Assembly: GCF_005116455.1 (NCBI RefSeq)
Contig: NZ_SWBP01000004.1
Location: 124,001-188,000 of the forward strand
Direction: 5' to 3'
From: Pedobacter cryophilus
GTDB taxonomy: Bacteria; Bacteroidota; Bacteroidia; Sphingobacteriales; Sphingobacteriaceae
DNA length: 64,000 nt
Made by a program: the position numbers and the translations under genes
Shown here: in pieces, positions 1-8,510 of the stretch
How the letters are laid out: each line of letters begins with the position of its first letter
Numbering within the stretch: position 1 is the first letter of the stretch
Notes under the pieces: model-generated
Database searches by the model: none
Told to the model about the DNA's origin: nothing
The model's input: only the letters and a program-made list of their open reading frames with translations

Positions 1-378
1 AATTATCAATTAGCTTTAGGCATAGTAGCGGTAATGGGACACTTGTTCCCAATATTTGCAGGTTTTAGAGGAGGCAAGGGTATTGCAACTTTGTTTGGTA
101 TGATTTTGGCAGTTCACTTGCCGGCATCTTTACTTTGCGTTCTTGTATTTACTGTTGTTTTACTTTTAACCAGGTATGTTTCTTTAAGCTCAATATCTGC
201 TGGTTTTACATTTCCACTAAGTGTGATTTTTGTATACCAGGTTTCTGTAAAAGCAATTATTATTTATGGGATGTGCATTTGCATTTTAATTTTAGTAACG
301 CATCAAAAAAACATTGAGCGTTTATTAAGAGGCAAAGAATCCAAAGTAAATTTGTTTAAAAAGAAACAAATCCAATAA
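1..378 (+). CDS. plsY: Glycerol-3-phosphate acyltransferase PlsY, C-terminal part
   Basis: The open frame runs in from position 1, so the start lies outside the window. PlsY is the membrane enzyme that transfers an acyl group from acyl-phosphate to glycerol-3-phosphate, the first step of phospholipid synthesis. The visible part carries the family signature GHLFPIFAGFRGGKGIAT near the left end, several hydrophobic membrane segments, and the C-terminal cytosolic motif HQKNIERLLRGKE. The stop codon is followed after one base by the ATG of the M48 protease gene, so the two are probably co-transcribed. An internal ATG at 34 is not the true start because the family's first membrane segments lie upstream. 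Confidence 0.93.
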   Translation, partial: NYQLALGIVAVMGHLFPIFAGFRGGKGIATLFGMILAVHLPASLLCVLVFTVVLLLTRYVSLSSISAGFTFPLSVIFVYQVSVKAIIIYGMCICILILVTHQKNIERLLRGKESKVNLFKKKQIQ

Positions 379-379
379 A

Positions 380-1195
380 ATGAAGATGATTAAAAATTTT
401 AAAGTGTTAACCATTTTAGGGTTAGCAGTGTTTTTTACGGCCTGTTCTACAGTACCTTTAACAGGTAGAAGACAGGCAAGTTTGGTAAGTGAAACTGAAA
501 TGCAACAAATGGCATCTCAGAGTTACAGAGAATTTTTATCAGATTCAAAAACTAAAGTAGTAAACAATACTACTCAAAGTAGAAAAGTAAAAGAAATTGG
601 TGCTCGCATACAATCAGCAGTTGTAAAGTACATGAATGCTAATGGATACGGAGATCAAATTGCAGGATACCAATGGGAATATAATTTAATAGAGAGCAGT
701 GATGTAAATGCTTGGTGTATGCCCGGTGGAAAAGTAGCTGTTTATACTGGAATTTTACCTGTAACGCAAACCGATGCAGGTTTAGCAACAGTTATGGGAC
801 ATGAAATAGCTCATGCTATTGCAAGACACTCTAGCGAAAGATATTCTAATGCTATGTTAGCGCAAGGCTTAGGTGCTTTAGCCGGAGCGGCTGTGACTAA
901 AACAGATGCGGGAGCAAATGTTTTTCAACAAGTATTTGGCATAGGTGCACAAGCAGGTGTGTTATTACCAAACTCTAGAAAGCAAGAATCTGAAGCAGAT
1001 AGATTAGGCTTAATTTTTATGGCAATGGCAGGATATAATCCAACAAGTGCGGTAGATTTTTGGCAAAGAATGGCATCACAAAAAAACGGACAAAGTCCAC
1101 CTGAGTTTTTAAGCACTCACCCAAGTGATGCTACCAGAATTGCAGATATAAAAAGATATTTACCCGAAGCGCAAAAATATTATACGGTAAAATAA
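380..1195 (+). CDS. M48 family metalloprotease, lipoprotein
   Basis: A 271-residue predicted lipoprotein with a signal peptide ending in the lipobox FTAC, so Cys22 would be lipidated. The zinc protease signature HEIAH is at residues 141-145, and the third ligand is Glu205 in ESEADRLG. This layout matches the LoiP/YggG-like M48 group, which act in the periplasm or at the outer membrane in quality control. The C-terminal STHPSDATRI motif is also typical. It starts one base after the plsY stop and is followed by a strong bidirectional terminator, so the two form the end of one operon. Confidence 0.92.
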   Translation: MKMIKNFKVLTILGLAVFFTACSTVPLTGRRQASLVSETEMQQMASQSYREFLSDSKTKVVNNTTQSRKVKEIGARIQSAVVKYMNANGYGDQIAGYQWEYNLIESSDVNAWCMPGGKVAVYTGILPVTQTDAGLATVMGHEIAHAIARHSSERYSNAMLAQGLGALAGAAVTKTDAGANVFQQVFGIGAQAGVLLPNSRKQESEADRLGLIFMAMAGYNPTSAVDFWQRMASQKNGQSPPEFLSTHPSDATRIADIKRYLPEAQKYYTVK

Positions 1196-1211
1196 TATAA
1201 CCAGAAAAGAT

Positions 1212-1253
1212 AAAAAAAGCTGCCTTAAACTAGTTTAAGGCAGCTTTTTTTTT
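1212..1253. terminator. Bidirectional intrinsic terminator
   Basis: A perfect inverted repeat, GCTGCCTTAAAC and its complement around a central TAG at 1219-1244, is flanked by A7 on the left and T9 on the right. It lies between convergent genes and can terminate both the M48 gene and pabB. Confidence 0.92.
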
Positions 1254-2523
1254 ATGTAAAAATTTCTAAAATAGCCTTCACTTTTAGTAAGCACTCTTCG
1301 TACTCTTTTTCTGGTTCGGCATAATAGGTAATAGCGCTTCCTACTTGAAAAGAAAGGTATTTTGTACGCTCGTTATAAAGAATAGATCTAATAATTACAT
1401 TGAAATCAAAATCATCATCTGGCGAAAAATAACCAACAGCACCAGAATACATCCCTCTTTTGCTACGTTCGTATTTTTCCATTAATTGCATGGCTTTAAT
1501 TTTTGGTGCACCCGTCATGCTGCCCATCGGGAAAGAGTTTTTTAAAACATAGGCATTAGAAATAGCATCATCTAACTCACAAACAACGGTAGAAATCATT
1601 TGATGCACTTGTTTAAAACTGTAAACTCCAAAAAGTTCTTCCACTTTAACGGTACCTTTTTTTGCAGATTTTGTAAGATCATTTCTCACCAAATCTACAA
1701 TCATTACATTCTCTTGCTGTTCTTTTGGGTGGTTAACCAAATCTTTTTTTATTTGCTCATCTTCTAAAAGATTTAAACTTCTTTTGGCCGTTCCTTTTAT
1801 GGGTTGCGAAATTAGTTTTCTACCTCTTTTAGATAAAAATCTTTCTGGCGTAGCCGATAAAATATATTGATCAAACCATTTAAAATAATTTGAAAATGGG
1901 GAAGGAGAAAGGGTGTTTAATTGATTAAAAGTGTGAGTAGGTTGTAGGTTGATCTGCTCTGCATAAAACTCTATACAAAAGTTGGTTTCATAAATGTTTC
2001 CTTGAGCAATCTCTTTTTTAATTTCGTTAACAGTATCTAAATAATCAGTTTTTGTAAATCTACAGTTGATATCAACTTTTGGCGCCAAAAACGATTGCTC
2101 AATATCTAAATCGTTGATGTTTTTCCAAATTTGTTTTGCATCATCGCTTATAATTTCTAAAACATCTCCTTTTAAGAGGAGTAAATGTTGAGGGGCAAAA
2201 AAGAATAGGTCAGGGAAGTTTAAGAAATCCGGGTTTTTAGAACTCAGGTCTTCAATCTCATTTTTAAGGTCGTAACCTAAACCGCCAAATATCCAACCAG
2301 CATGTTTTTTTCTAAATTCATTTAATTGATCAAAAGAAGTGGAAGATTCTTTACTTGAAATGAAATCTACTGTGCCAGCGGCAATTAATAAATCAAATTT
2401 GGAATAAGGATCTTGATATTGATTAGAATCTAAAAGACAACAAATTTCAAAAGAGTTTGCCCAGTTTAAAGCTTTTTTTTTGAAAATTTGGAGGTCTTTA
2501 ATTTGTACAAACATGAACAACAA
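1252..2523 (-). CDS. pabB: Aminodeoxychorismate synthase component I
   Basis: A 423-residue chorismate-binding enzyme that makes 4-amino-4-deoxychorismate for folate synthesis with a glutaminase partner. Signatures of the chorismate-binding domain are visible: QPIKGTAKR, NVMIVDLVRNDL, MGSMTGAPKIKAM, SGAVGYFSPDDDFDFNV and the C-terminal FQVGSAITYYAEPEKEYEE. Length and absence of a fused amidotransferase domain fit stand-alone PabB better than TrpE, but anthranilate synthase component I is a close relative. Two starts are possible; the internal Met4 (position 2514) fits the family equally well. A class IV aminotransferase that could be the PabC partner lies 7 kb away. Confidence 0.88.
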   Translation of the reverse strand: MLFMFVQIKDLQIFKKKALNWANSFEICCLLDSNQYQDPYSKFDLLIAAGTVDFISSKESSTSFDQLNEFRKKHAGWIFGGLGYDLKNEIEDLSSKNPDFLNFPDLFFFAPQHLLLLKGDVLEIISDDAKQIWKNINDLDIEQSFLAPKVDINCRFTKTDYLDTVNEIKKEIAQGNIYETNFCIEFYAEQINLQPTHTFNQLNTLSPSPFSNYFKWFDQYILSATPERFLSKRGRKLISQPIKGTAKRSLNLLEDEQIKKDLVNHPKEQQENVMIVDLVRNDLTKSAKKGTVKVEELFGVYSFKQVHQMISTVVCELDDAISNAYVLKNSFPMGSMTGAPKIKAMQLMEKYERSKRGMYSGAVGYFSPDDDFDFNVIIRSILYNERTKYLSFQVGSAITYYAEPEKEYEECLLKVKAILEIFT

Positions 2524-2560
2524 AAGTAACCAATGATTCTAATAAATGTTTAAAAAATGA

Positions 2561-3300
2561 AATAGCAAGTTTTAAGAATTAACCACGGAGATGTAGAGAT
2601 TCATAGAGAGCTGGGCGCATATTTCTATCTTTCTTTGCGAGCTTTGCGGTTTAAACTTTGCGGCCTTTGCGTGAAATAAAATAGCAAGTTTTAAGAATTA
2701 ACCACAGAGGCTCGGAGTTTCACAGAGAGCTGTGACGCATATTTCTATTTTTCTTTGCGAGCTTTGCGATTTAAACTTTGCGGTCTTTGCGTGAAAATAA
2801 AATAGCAAGTTTTAAGAATTAACCACAGAGGCTCGGAGATTCACAGAGAGCTGGACGCATATTTTATTTTTTTCTTTGCGAGCTTTGCGATTTAAACTTT
2901 GCGGCCTTTGCGTGAAATGGAATAGCAAGTTTTGAGAATTAACCACAGAGGCTCGGAGTTTCACAGAGAGCTGTGATGCATATTTCTATTTTTCTTTGCG
3001 AGCTTTGCGATTTAAACTTTGCGGCCTTTGCGTGAAAATAAAATAGCAAGTTTTAAGAATTAACGACAGAGGCTCGGAGATTCACAGAGAGCTGTGACGC
3101 ATATTTCTATTTTTCTTTGCGAGCTTTGCGGTTTAAACTTTGCGGCCTTTGCGTGAAATGGAATAGCAGGTCTAAGAATAAACCACAGAGGCTCGGAGAT
3201 TCACAGAGAGCTGGACGCATATTTTATTTTTTTCTTTGCGAGCTTTGCGATTTAAACTTTGCGGCCTTTGCGTGAAATGAAATAGCAAGTTTTAAAAATT
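2561..3300. repeat. Tandem array of six ~120 bp units
   Basis: Six complete units start near 2561, 2680, 2801, 2921, 3042 and 3162, with a partial seventh at 3281. Each begins AATAGCAAGTTTTAAGAATT, continues with an ACCACAGAGGCTCGGAG block, and ends with a CTTTGCG-rich block closing in CTTTGCGTGAAA. Within each unit CTTTGCG recurs about four times and CACAGAG/CAGAG several times. Units differ by scattered substitutions. No open frame crosses it; it fills the gene-less gap between pabB and the stress-protein gene. Confidence 0.95.
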
Positions 3301-3354
3301 AGCCATGAAGGCACATAAATCCTATAAAAAACTTCCAAATTTTTTACTGTTACT

Positions 3355-3822
3355 TTAATCTTTATTTGGAACAATTAATACCGGACAGCTTGCATGTCTG
3401 CTTACGCTCTCGGCAACAGAACCAGATATGAAATGGTCAAAACCAGTTCTGCCATGTGTGCCTAAAACAATCATAGAAGCACCAAATTCATTAGCAGTTT
3501 CTACTATTTGATTAGACGCCGAACCATCAATAATGTACTCATTGGTAATCAATTCGCTTCCAAATTCAGCTTTTAATTTATTAAAAAGTTCTTGAGAAGC
3601 TTTCTTTTGTAAATCCATGATGTCGGGTAAAATCATGCCCGGATCTCCTAACATAGGATCGCCGGTTACATTCATGGCTATTGGGATTTCGTTTACATGA
3701 ATCAGAGCCACATCAGCTGATAATTTTTTAGCCAAGGCAAAGCCATAAGCTGCTGCTTGATGTGCATATTTAGAATCGTCAACGGCAATTAAAATTTTTT
3801 GAAAAGACTGTAAATTTTCCAT
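3355..3822 (-). CDS. Universal stress protein (UspA family)
   Basis: A single-domain Usp of about 155 residues. The N-terminal beta strand QKILIAVDDS and the C-terminal ATP-binding loop GTHGRTGFDHFISGSVAES match nucleotide-binding universal stress proteins. The frame is open to 3852, but the Met at 3822 (MENLQSFQKIL) gives the usual family N-terminus and leaves room for the palindrome at 3834-3853. It is divergent from the NlpC/P60 gene. The likely role is cytoplasmic stress survival; the specific trigger is unknown. Confidence 0.9.
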   Translation of the reverse strand: MENLQSFQKILIAVDDSKYAHQAAAYGFALAKKLSADVALIHVNEIPIAMNVTGDPMLGDPGMILPDIMDLQKKASQELFNKLKAEFGSELITNEYIIDGSASNQIVETANEFGASMIVLGTHGRTGFDHFISGSVAESVSRHASCPVLIVPNKD

Positions 3823-3833
3823 GTTATAAATGA

Positions 3834-3853
3834 TTTGTGTTAATTTACACAAA
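3834..3853. promoter_or_regulatory. Palindrome in divergent intergenic region
   Basis: TTTGTGT, six bases, ACACAAA lies between the divergent stress-protein and NlpC/P60 genes. The arm length and N6 spacer resemble sites of dimeric Crp/Fnr-type regulators. It overlaps the region where both promoters must lie. This is an inference from symmetry only. Confidence 0.4.
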
Positions 3854-3876
3854 ATTCAGACCATCAAAAAAAGATT

Positions 3877-4665
3877 ATGCAAAATTCTTTTGGCATTTGT
3901 CAATTATCTGTTATCCCATTAAGGGTAAATCCTTTACATTCTTCAGAAATGATTTCTCAAATCTTATTTGGTGATACTTTTGAGATTACAGGCAAGGAAG
4001 GATATTGGCTTAAGGTTAAGCATACCGAAGATGCTTATGAAGGTTGGTTAGACGAAAAGCAGGTGACCCTTATTGAATACAGCATTATTGAAGAATTAAA
4101 AAGTGAGCCTCAGTTTTTAACCAATGAAGTAAGCACCATGATTTTGAAAGGGACTTTAAAGGAACCTTTTTACTTGGTAGCCGGCAGTACTTTGCCATTT
4201 TATACCGATGGTAAATTTTGGATTGGAAAAGAATTTTATCAGGTTACTTCTAACAATGTTTTTATACCAAATCACGAAGATTTTGAAGAAGACGTACAAG
4301 AAACGGCTAAAATGTTTTTAAATGCACCTTATTTATGGGGTGGAAAAACTCATTTTGGGTTAGACTGTTCGGGTTTTTCGCAAATTGTGTTTAAAATGCT
4401 GGGTATTCAATTACATAGAGATGCTTCGCAACAAGCCGAACAAGGTAAATTGGTTGATTTTTTAACCGAAGCCAAAGCTGGAGATTTAGCTTTTTTTGAT
4501 AACGAGGAAGGAAAAATTACCCATGTTGGTATCATGCTTAATAATAGCCAAATTATTCATGCCTCAGGCAAAGTAAAAATTGATAGAATAGACAACCAAG
4601 GAATTTATTCTACAGAACTACAGAAGTATTCTCACAATTTGAGGATTGTGAAGAGGTATGTTTAG
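3877..4665 (+). CDS. NlpC/P60 peptidoglycan endopeptidase with N-terminal SH3 domains
   Basis: A 262-residue protein with about 130 residues of bacterial SH3-like sequence followed by an NlpC/P60 cysteine peptidase domain. The catalytic Cys164 lies in LDCSGFSQ, His216 in HVGIM and a third His228 in IIHASG. The architecture matches YkfC-like gamma-D-glutamyl-L-diamino acid endopeptidases, which cleave murein peptides during recycling. No clear signal peptide is present, consistent with a cytoplasmic recycling role. A hairpin terminator follows. Confidence 0.9.
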   Translation: MQNSFGICQLSVIPLRVNPLHSSEMISQILFGDTFEITGKEGYWLKVKHTEDAYEGWLDEKQVTLIEYSIIEELKSEPQFLTNEVSTMILKGTLKEPFYLVAGSTLPFYTDGKFWIGKEFYQVTSNNVFIPNHEDFEEDVQETAKMFLNAPYLWGGKTHFGLDCSGFSQIVFKMLGIQLHRDASQQAEQGKLVDFLTEAKAGDLAFFDNEEGKITHVGIMLNNSQIIHASGKVKIDRIDNQGIYSTELQKYSHNLRIVKRYV

Positions 4666-4676
4666 GTTTTAGTAGA

Positions 4677-4723
4677 AAAAATCCTAAAACACAATCTAAT
4701 AAAGATTCCGTTTTAGGATTTTA
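4677..4723. terminator. Hairpin terminator between convergent genes
   Basis: AAAATCCTAAAAC and its complement GTTTTAGGATTTT flank about 19 bases, between the convergent NlpC/P60 and lat genes. Confidence 0.75.
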
Positions 4724-4740
4724 AAATATTGGGTTTAAAT

Positions 4741-6072
4741 TTATATTAAATTCAACACTTTCTTCATCACTTCCATTCCTTCATCAATATGTTCTTTTTG
4801 AATAATTAATGCTGGACGGAAACGGATGGTTTGGTTGCCGCAGCCTAAAAACATCACGCCTTGTTCCATTCCGGTTTTAACAAATTTATCTCTTAAATCT
4901 TTGGTCGGGAAATCAAAAGAAGTTAATAAGCCTCTGCCTCTTACGTTAGCCACTCTTTCATCTGTTTCGGCTATTTTTAATAATTGGCTTTGCAGGTATT
5001 CGCCAACTTCGGCAGCATGGTCACATAATTGGTCTTCTTCTACAATTTCCATAATTTTAGAAGAACGAACCATATCTACCAAATTGCCTCCCCAAGTAGA
5101 GTTAATTCTTGATGGAACATTGAAAACGTTAGTTTCTATTTCATCTAACTTTTTCCCTGCTAAAATACCGCAAACCTGCATTTTTTTACCAAAAGCAATA
5201 ATATCTGGTCGGGCTTTTTCTCCAAAATGTTGGTGACACCAAAACTTACCTGTTAAACCTAAACCTGTTTGCACTTCATCATAAATTAAAAGGGCATCGT
5301 TTTCGTCACATATAGTTCTTAATTGTTCTAAAAACTCCTGACGGAAATGGTTATCTCCACCTTCTGATTGTACCGGCTCTATAATGATGGCGCAAATATC
5401 ATCTTTGTTTATCTCAAAAGCTTTTTTGATTTGAGCAATTGAAAGTGCTTCTCTTTTTAACAGATCCTCGTAAGAATCATCAGTAAAAGGGAATTTAATT
5501 TTTGGATTTGATACCCTTGGCCAGTTAAATTGTGCAAACCACTTCGTTTTATCTGGTAAAGTATTGGTTAAACTTAGGGTATAACCTGTTCTACCATGAA
5601 AAGCCTGGTCAAAATGTAAAACTTGCAGTCCTTTTTCTTCGCGGTAGCCCTTAGCAAAATTCTTTTGAACCTTCCAATCCATTGCTGCTTTTAAAGCATT
5701 TTCTATGGCTAAACCGCCGCCTGCAATAAAAAAAGCATGAGGCAAATAATCAGGAATACCAACTCTAGAGAAGGTATCTACAAACTGAGCATATTGTGTG
5801 GTATAAATATCAGAGTTAGAAGGATTGGCCATTGCGGCTAAAAACAAATTCTTTTTAAACTCTTCATCCTCCATCATTTTTGGATGATTATAACCCAAAG
5901 GAACAGAAGCAAAACAGGTGAAAAAATCTAATAATGAGCGGTTGTATTTAGAATCGTAAATTCTAACACCGTTACTTTTTTCCATGTCGAAAATAAGATC
6001 GTAACCGTCGGTTAGTAAATGTTTGCCTAAGATATTTTGAACCTGATTGGGAGCTACTGATAATTTGTACAT
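4741..6072 (-). CDS. lat: L-lysine 6-transaminase
   Basis: A 443-residue class III PLP aminotransferase. The PLP-binding region FGKKMQVCG (Lys296/297) with flanking IIAFGKKM and the N-terminal GKHLLTDGYDL closely match lysine epsilon-aminotransferases, which convert L-lysine plus 2-oxoglutarate to aminoadipate semialdehyde (as piperideine-6-carboxylate) and glutamate. IIIEPVQSEGGDNHFR and YDEVQTGLGLTGKFW are further family motifs. The likely role is lysine catabolism. It has its own promoter upstream. Confidence 0.92.
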   Translation of the reverse strand: MYKLSVAPNQVQNILGKHLLTDGYDLIFDMEKSNGVRIYDSKYNRSLLDFFTCFASVPLGYNHPKMMEDEEFKKNLFLAAMANPSNSDIYTTQYAQFVDTFSRVGIPDYLPHAFFIAGGGLAIENALKAAMDWKVQKNFAKGYREEKGLQVLHFDQAFHGRTGYTLSLTNTLPDKTKWFAQFNWPRVSNPKIKFPFTDDSYEDLLKREALSIAQIKKAFEINKDDICAIIIEPVQSEGGDNHFRQEFLEQLRTICDENDALLIYDEVQTGLGLTGKFWCHQHFGEKARPDIIAFGKKMQVCGILAGKKLDEIETNVFNVPSRINSTWGGNLVDMVRSSKIMEIVEEDQLCDHAAEVGEYLQSQLLKIAETDERVANVRGRGLLTSFDFPTKDLRDKFVKTGMEQGVMFLGCGNQTIRFRPALIIQKEHIDEGMEVMKKVLNLI

Positions 6073-6089
6073 AATAATTTCGGTTTGTT

Positions 6090-6121
6090 CAAATTTATTA
6101 AAAATGCCTTAGAATGGCAAA
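6090..6121 (-). promoter_or_regulatory. Bacteroidetes-type promoter for lat
   Basis: On the minus strand TAAATTTG (6090-6097) matches the Bacteroidetes -7 consensus TAnnTTTG, and TTTG (6118-6121) lies 20 bases upstream as a -33 element. The start codon follows about 17 bases after the -7 box. Confidence 0.55.
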
Positions 6122-6148
6122 TATGGGCACTTTTTAACCTTTCAAAGT

Positions 6149-6181
6149 AAATATAGGTTTAAACAGTTTAAACCTATATTT
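6149..6181. terminator. Perfect 15-bp inverted repeat, probable terminator or operator
   Basis: AAATATAGGTTTAAA and its exact complement are separated by three bases. It lies downstream of the PLP deaminase gene and upstream of the lat promoter, so it may end the former transcript or bind a regulator of lat. There is no strong T run. Confidence 0.5.
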
Positions 6182-6257
6182 TGAACTGTTTAGCAAGCAA
6201 GGTTTACACTAAGCAAATAATATATGGCAATATTTTGACTAATTTCTTCTCAATAAA

Positions 6258-7142
6258 CTAAAATTTATCTAACATTCCTAAAATTCCAAACAGCCCTCCG
6301 GTGTGTATCATTAAAACGGAAGTATCTTTTTTAAAGTAATTTTTTGAGGCCAGATCCTTAATCGCAAAAAGTGTTTTTCCGGTATAAACCGGGTCTAATA
6401 AAATACCGGTTTTGCTAGTGAAATCTTTAATAAAATCAATTAACGGAGGTTGGGTTTTGGCATAGCCTCCAAAATGATATTCATCATGAATAGGATACAT
6501 GCTATCGGCTATCAACAAAGGTTTAATGGCCTCTTGTAATAAAGCCCCACCTTTTAAGGCGGGCACTAAATGAAACTGAGTAGTCTGTTTTTTTAAATAG
6601 ATTCCATTTAAAATTCCAGCGGCTGTGGCTCCTGTGCCAGCCGAGCAAAAAATGTGATCATATTCTTGCTGAAGTTCTGTGATAATTTCTCTGCATCCTT
6701 TTTCTGCATCGGTACCAAAGCCTCCCTCATCTAAAAAATAAGCTGAATCATCGTTGTTAAAATGCTGATGGTGTAAGTCTGCTTTATTTAGATAATCTTT
6801 TCGGCTTACAAAAATCAACTGCATTCCAAAGAGTTTACAAAAATCTAAAAGTGAGTTTTTAGCTTCTTCTCCACGAATAAAAGCGGTGGTTTTAAAACCA
6901 AATTTTGCGCCCGCAGCAGCCGTAGCTAAAACATGATTAGAATAGGCCCCACCAAAAGTAACCAAGTGATTTTTATGAGTTTCTTGAGCGGTAATGAGGT
7001 TATATTTGAGTTTCCGCCACTTATTGCCCGAGATAAAGGGGTGAATTAAATCGTCTCTTTTGATGAAAAGCCGGATATGATGATTGGTAATTGGAGCGTA
7101 AGTGATTTCTTCCTCCGGGCTGTAAAATTTTAAGTCGATCAT
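6258..7142 (-). CDS. 1-aminocyclopropane-1-carboxylate deaminase/D-cysteine desulfhydrase family protein
   Basis: A 294-residue fold-type II PLP enzyme. ISGNKWRKLKYNL holds the Schiff-base lysine and TFGGAYSNHVLATAAAGA is the typical substrate/phosphate region; GTGATAAGI binds the PLP phosphate. Members release ammonia and either 2-oxobutyrate or pyruvate plus sulfide. The sequence alone does not separate ACC deaminase from D-cysteine desulfhydrase. In Bacteroidetes this short form is usually annotated as the latter or as a generic PLP-dependent deaminase. Confidence 0.85.
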   Translation of the reverse strand: MIDLKFYSPEEEITYAPITNHHIRLFIKRDDLIHPFISGNKWRKLKYNLITAQETHKNHLVTFGGAYSNHVLATAAAGAKFGFKTTAFIRGEEAKNSLLDFCKLFGMQLIFVSRKDYLNKADLHHQHFNNDDSAYFLDEGGFGTDAEKGCREIITELQQEYDHIFCSAGTGATAAGILNGIYLKKQTTQFHLVPALKGGALLQEAIKPLLIADSMYPIHDEYHFGGYAKTQPPLIDFIKDFTSKTGILLDPVYTGKTLFAIKDLASKNYFKKDTSVLMIHTGGLFGILGMLDKF

Positions 7143-7169
7143 CTAAATGCAAGACATTGTTCAATAAAA

Positions 7170-7201
7170 AATCCTTAAATCAGCTACCTGATTTAAGGAT
7201 T
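7170..7201. terminator. Intrinsic terminator hairpin
   Basis: AATCCTTAAATCAG and its exact complement flank a CTAC loop, between two minus-strand genes. It ends the transcript of the DUF6588 gene. An A run lies on the left, giving a U run on the minus transcript. Confidence 0.85.
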
Positions 7202-7221
7202 AATAAGTTAGAAAAATAATT

Positions 7222-8310
7222 TTATTTGCCAATTCCTAAGCCAATTCCGGCGGTGTAAGCTTGGTATTCGCCAATGCTATAAGCTCCGTATAACCTAAAA
7301 ATAGCTAAGTGTAAAGAGAAACCTATGCTTGATCTTACGCCGGCAATATCATCTTGTTTGAATTTTACAGGGTCAGTAAAGGTGGTGAATTTATCAGGAG
7401 AGTTTGGAAGTGGGCTAATCACAGTTGGCGCACTTGTTCTCACTATATAATTTCCTAATAAACCTAAATCAGTTTTAGCGGTGTTATATCCAATAGAAAA
7501 GAAAGGAGTGAATAAGGCTATTTTTTTAGATACAATAGCGTCAAAAGTATAGCCACTAAATTTACCTTCTACTCTTTGTTTAAGATCTTGGCCACTATTG
7601 CTATCATCAACTTGATCTGCTTGGGCAACCTGGTAGTTATACTTTATCTGGTTGTAGCCGGCTGCTATAGCAATGTCAATCGGGATAATTTTTTCGGTTT
7701 TACCCGGCATCAAAAGCTTGGTAATTTCGTGTTTAATTCCAAAGCCTAATACTTGTACGGTTCCATAATCCTCTGATTTCCCTATTTCTGGAGAATATCT
7801 GATAGATACATCAGTATTTTTAATAATTCCAATTGTAGCTTGTACCTGCGGGGAAGGAACAAATTTAATTCCAGAACCTGCAGGCATATTAAATGACCCT
7901 ACTTCTGTACCGTTGTTATCATATAAAACCAATTCAGGGCCTTCATTATTAGCTCCAAATGCAGTTGGTGTAGAAAAATTAGCAGGGTTTCTTAATCTGG
8001 TTTTATTGGAAAGTCCAAGAGTTCTGATATCAAAAGATTGATCTGATGAGGGAACCATGGCGGCTGAAGCCTGAATTCTAAGATCAAATTTTCCTAAGTT
8101 TTTGGCTTTCGCCGAGTTGTACCAGCCACTATTCATTCCAAAACCTAAACCTTTAAAAAATGGATTTAAATAAGCTTTGGCGAGTTTTGCTGCATCTTCT
8201 GGTCCTGATTTAATAAGTTCAGAAACATCGCCTTGAGCAAATGTTTGATTACTAAAAAAACAAAATATTAATAAGAAGGTGATTTTTGAAAAGTAGTTTA
8301 ACTTTTTCAT
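7222..8310 (-). CDS. DUF6588 family outer-membrane beta-barrel-like protein
   Basis: A 362-residue secreted protein with a signal peptide ending near QTFAQG. The region KAYLNPFFKGLGFGMNSGWY is a recognisable DUF6588 signature, and the remainder alternates hydrophobic and polar residues with frequent glycine and aromatic positions, as in outer-membrane barrels. It ends in GIGLGIGK. Function is unknown; an outer-membrane location is inferred. Confidence 0.8.
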   Translation of the reverse strand: MKKLNYFSKITFLLIFCFFSNQTFAQGDVSELIKSGPEDAAKLAKAYLNPFFKGLGFGMNSGWYNSAKAKNLGKFDLRIQASAAMVPSSDQSFDIRTLGLSNKTRLRNPANFSTPTAFGANNEGPELVLYDNNGTEVGSFNMPAGSGIKFVPSPQVQATIGIIKNTDVSIRYSPEIGKSEDYGTVQVLGFGIKHEITKLLMPGKTEKIIPIDIAIAAGYNQIKYNYQVAQADQVDDSNSGQDLKQRVEGKFSGYTFDAIVSKKIALFTPFFSIGYNTAKTDLGLLGNYIVRTSAPTVISPLPNSPDKFTTFTDPVKFKQDDIAGVRSSIGFSLHLAIFRLYGAYSIGEYQAYTAGIGLGIGK

Positions 8311-8498
8311 TTTTAGAACTGTTTTTGTTAGTTCCTAAAGTATATTTTTTTAATCAGAAAAGGAAAGAAGTTCATTACAAATACAAATTTTTTAGAAAAA
8401 TTTCTCATAATTATTGGTTCTAATTAAGGGTAATTACGTTGCTGATTCCAATTATGATACCAGTTTTTTAAATAAGAGTGAGAATAAGCGAAAAGGTT

Positions 8499-8506
8499 TA
8501 ATTTTG
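8499..8506 (+). promoter_or_regulatory. -7 promoter box immediately before the pseudouridine synthase gene
   Basis: TAATTTTG matches TAnnTTTG and ends only four bases before the likely ATG at 8511, so the mRNA would have almost no leader. A -33 TTG is not obvious. Confidence 0.4.
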
Positions 8507-8510
8507 TGTG

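Noticed and set aside
2561..3300. Array of regular repeats as a CRISPR
   Set aside because: Units are ~120 bp, lack unique spacers and no cas gene is near.
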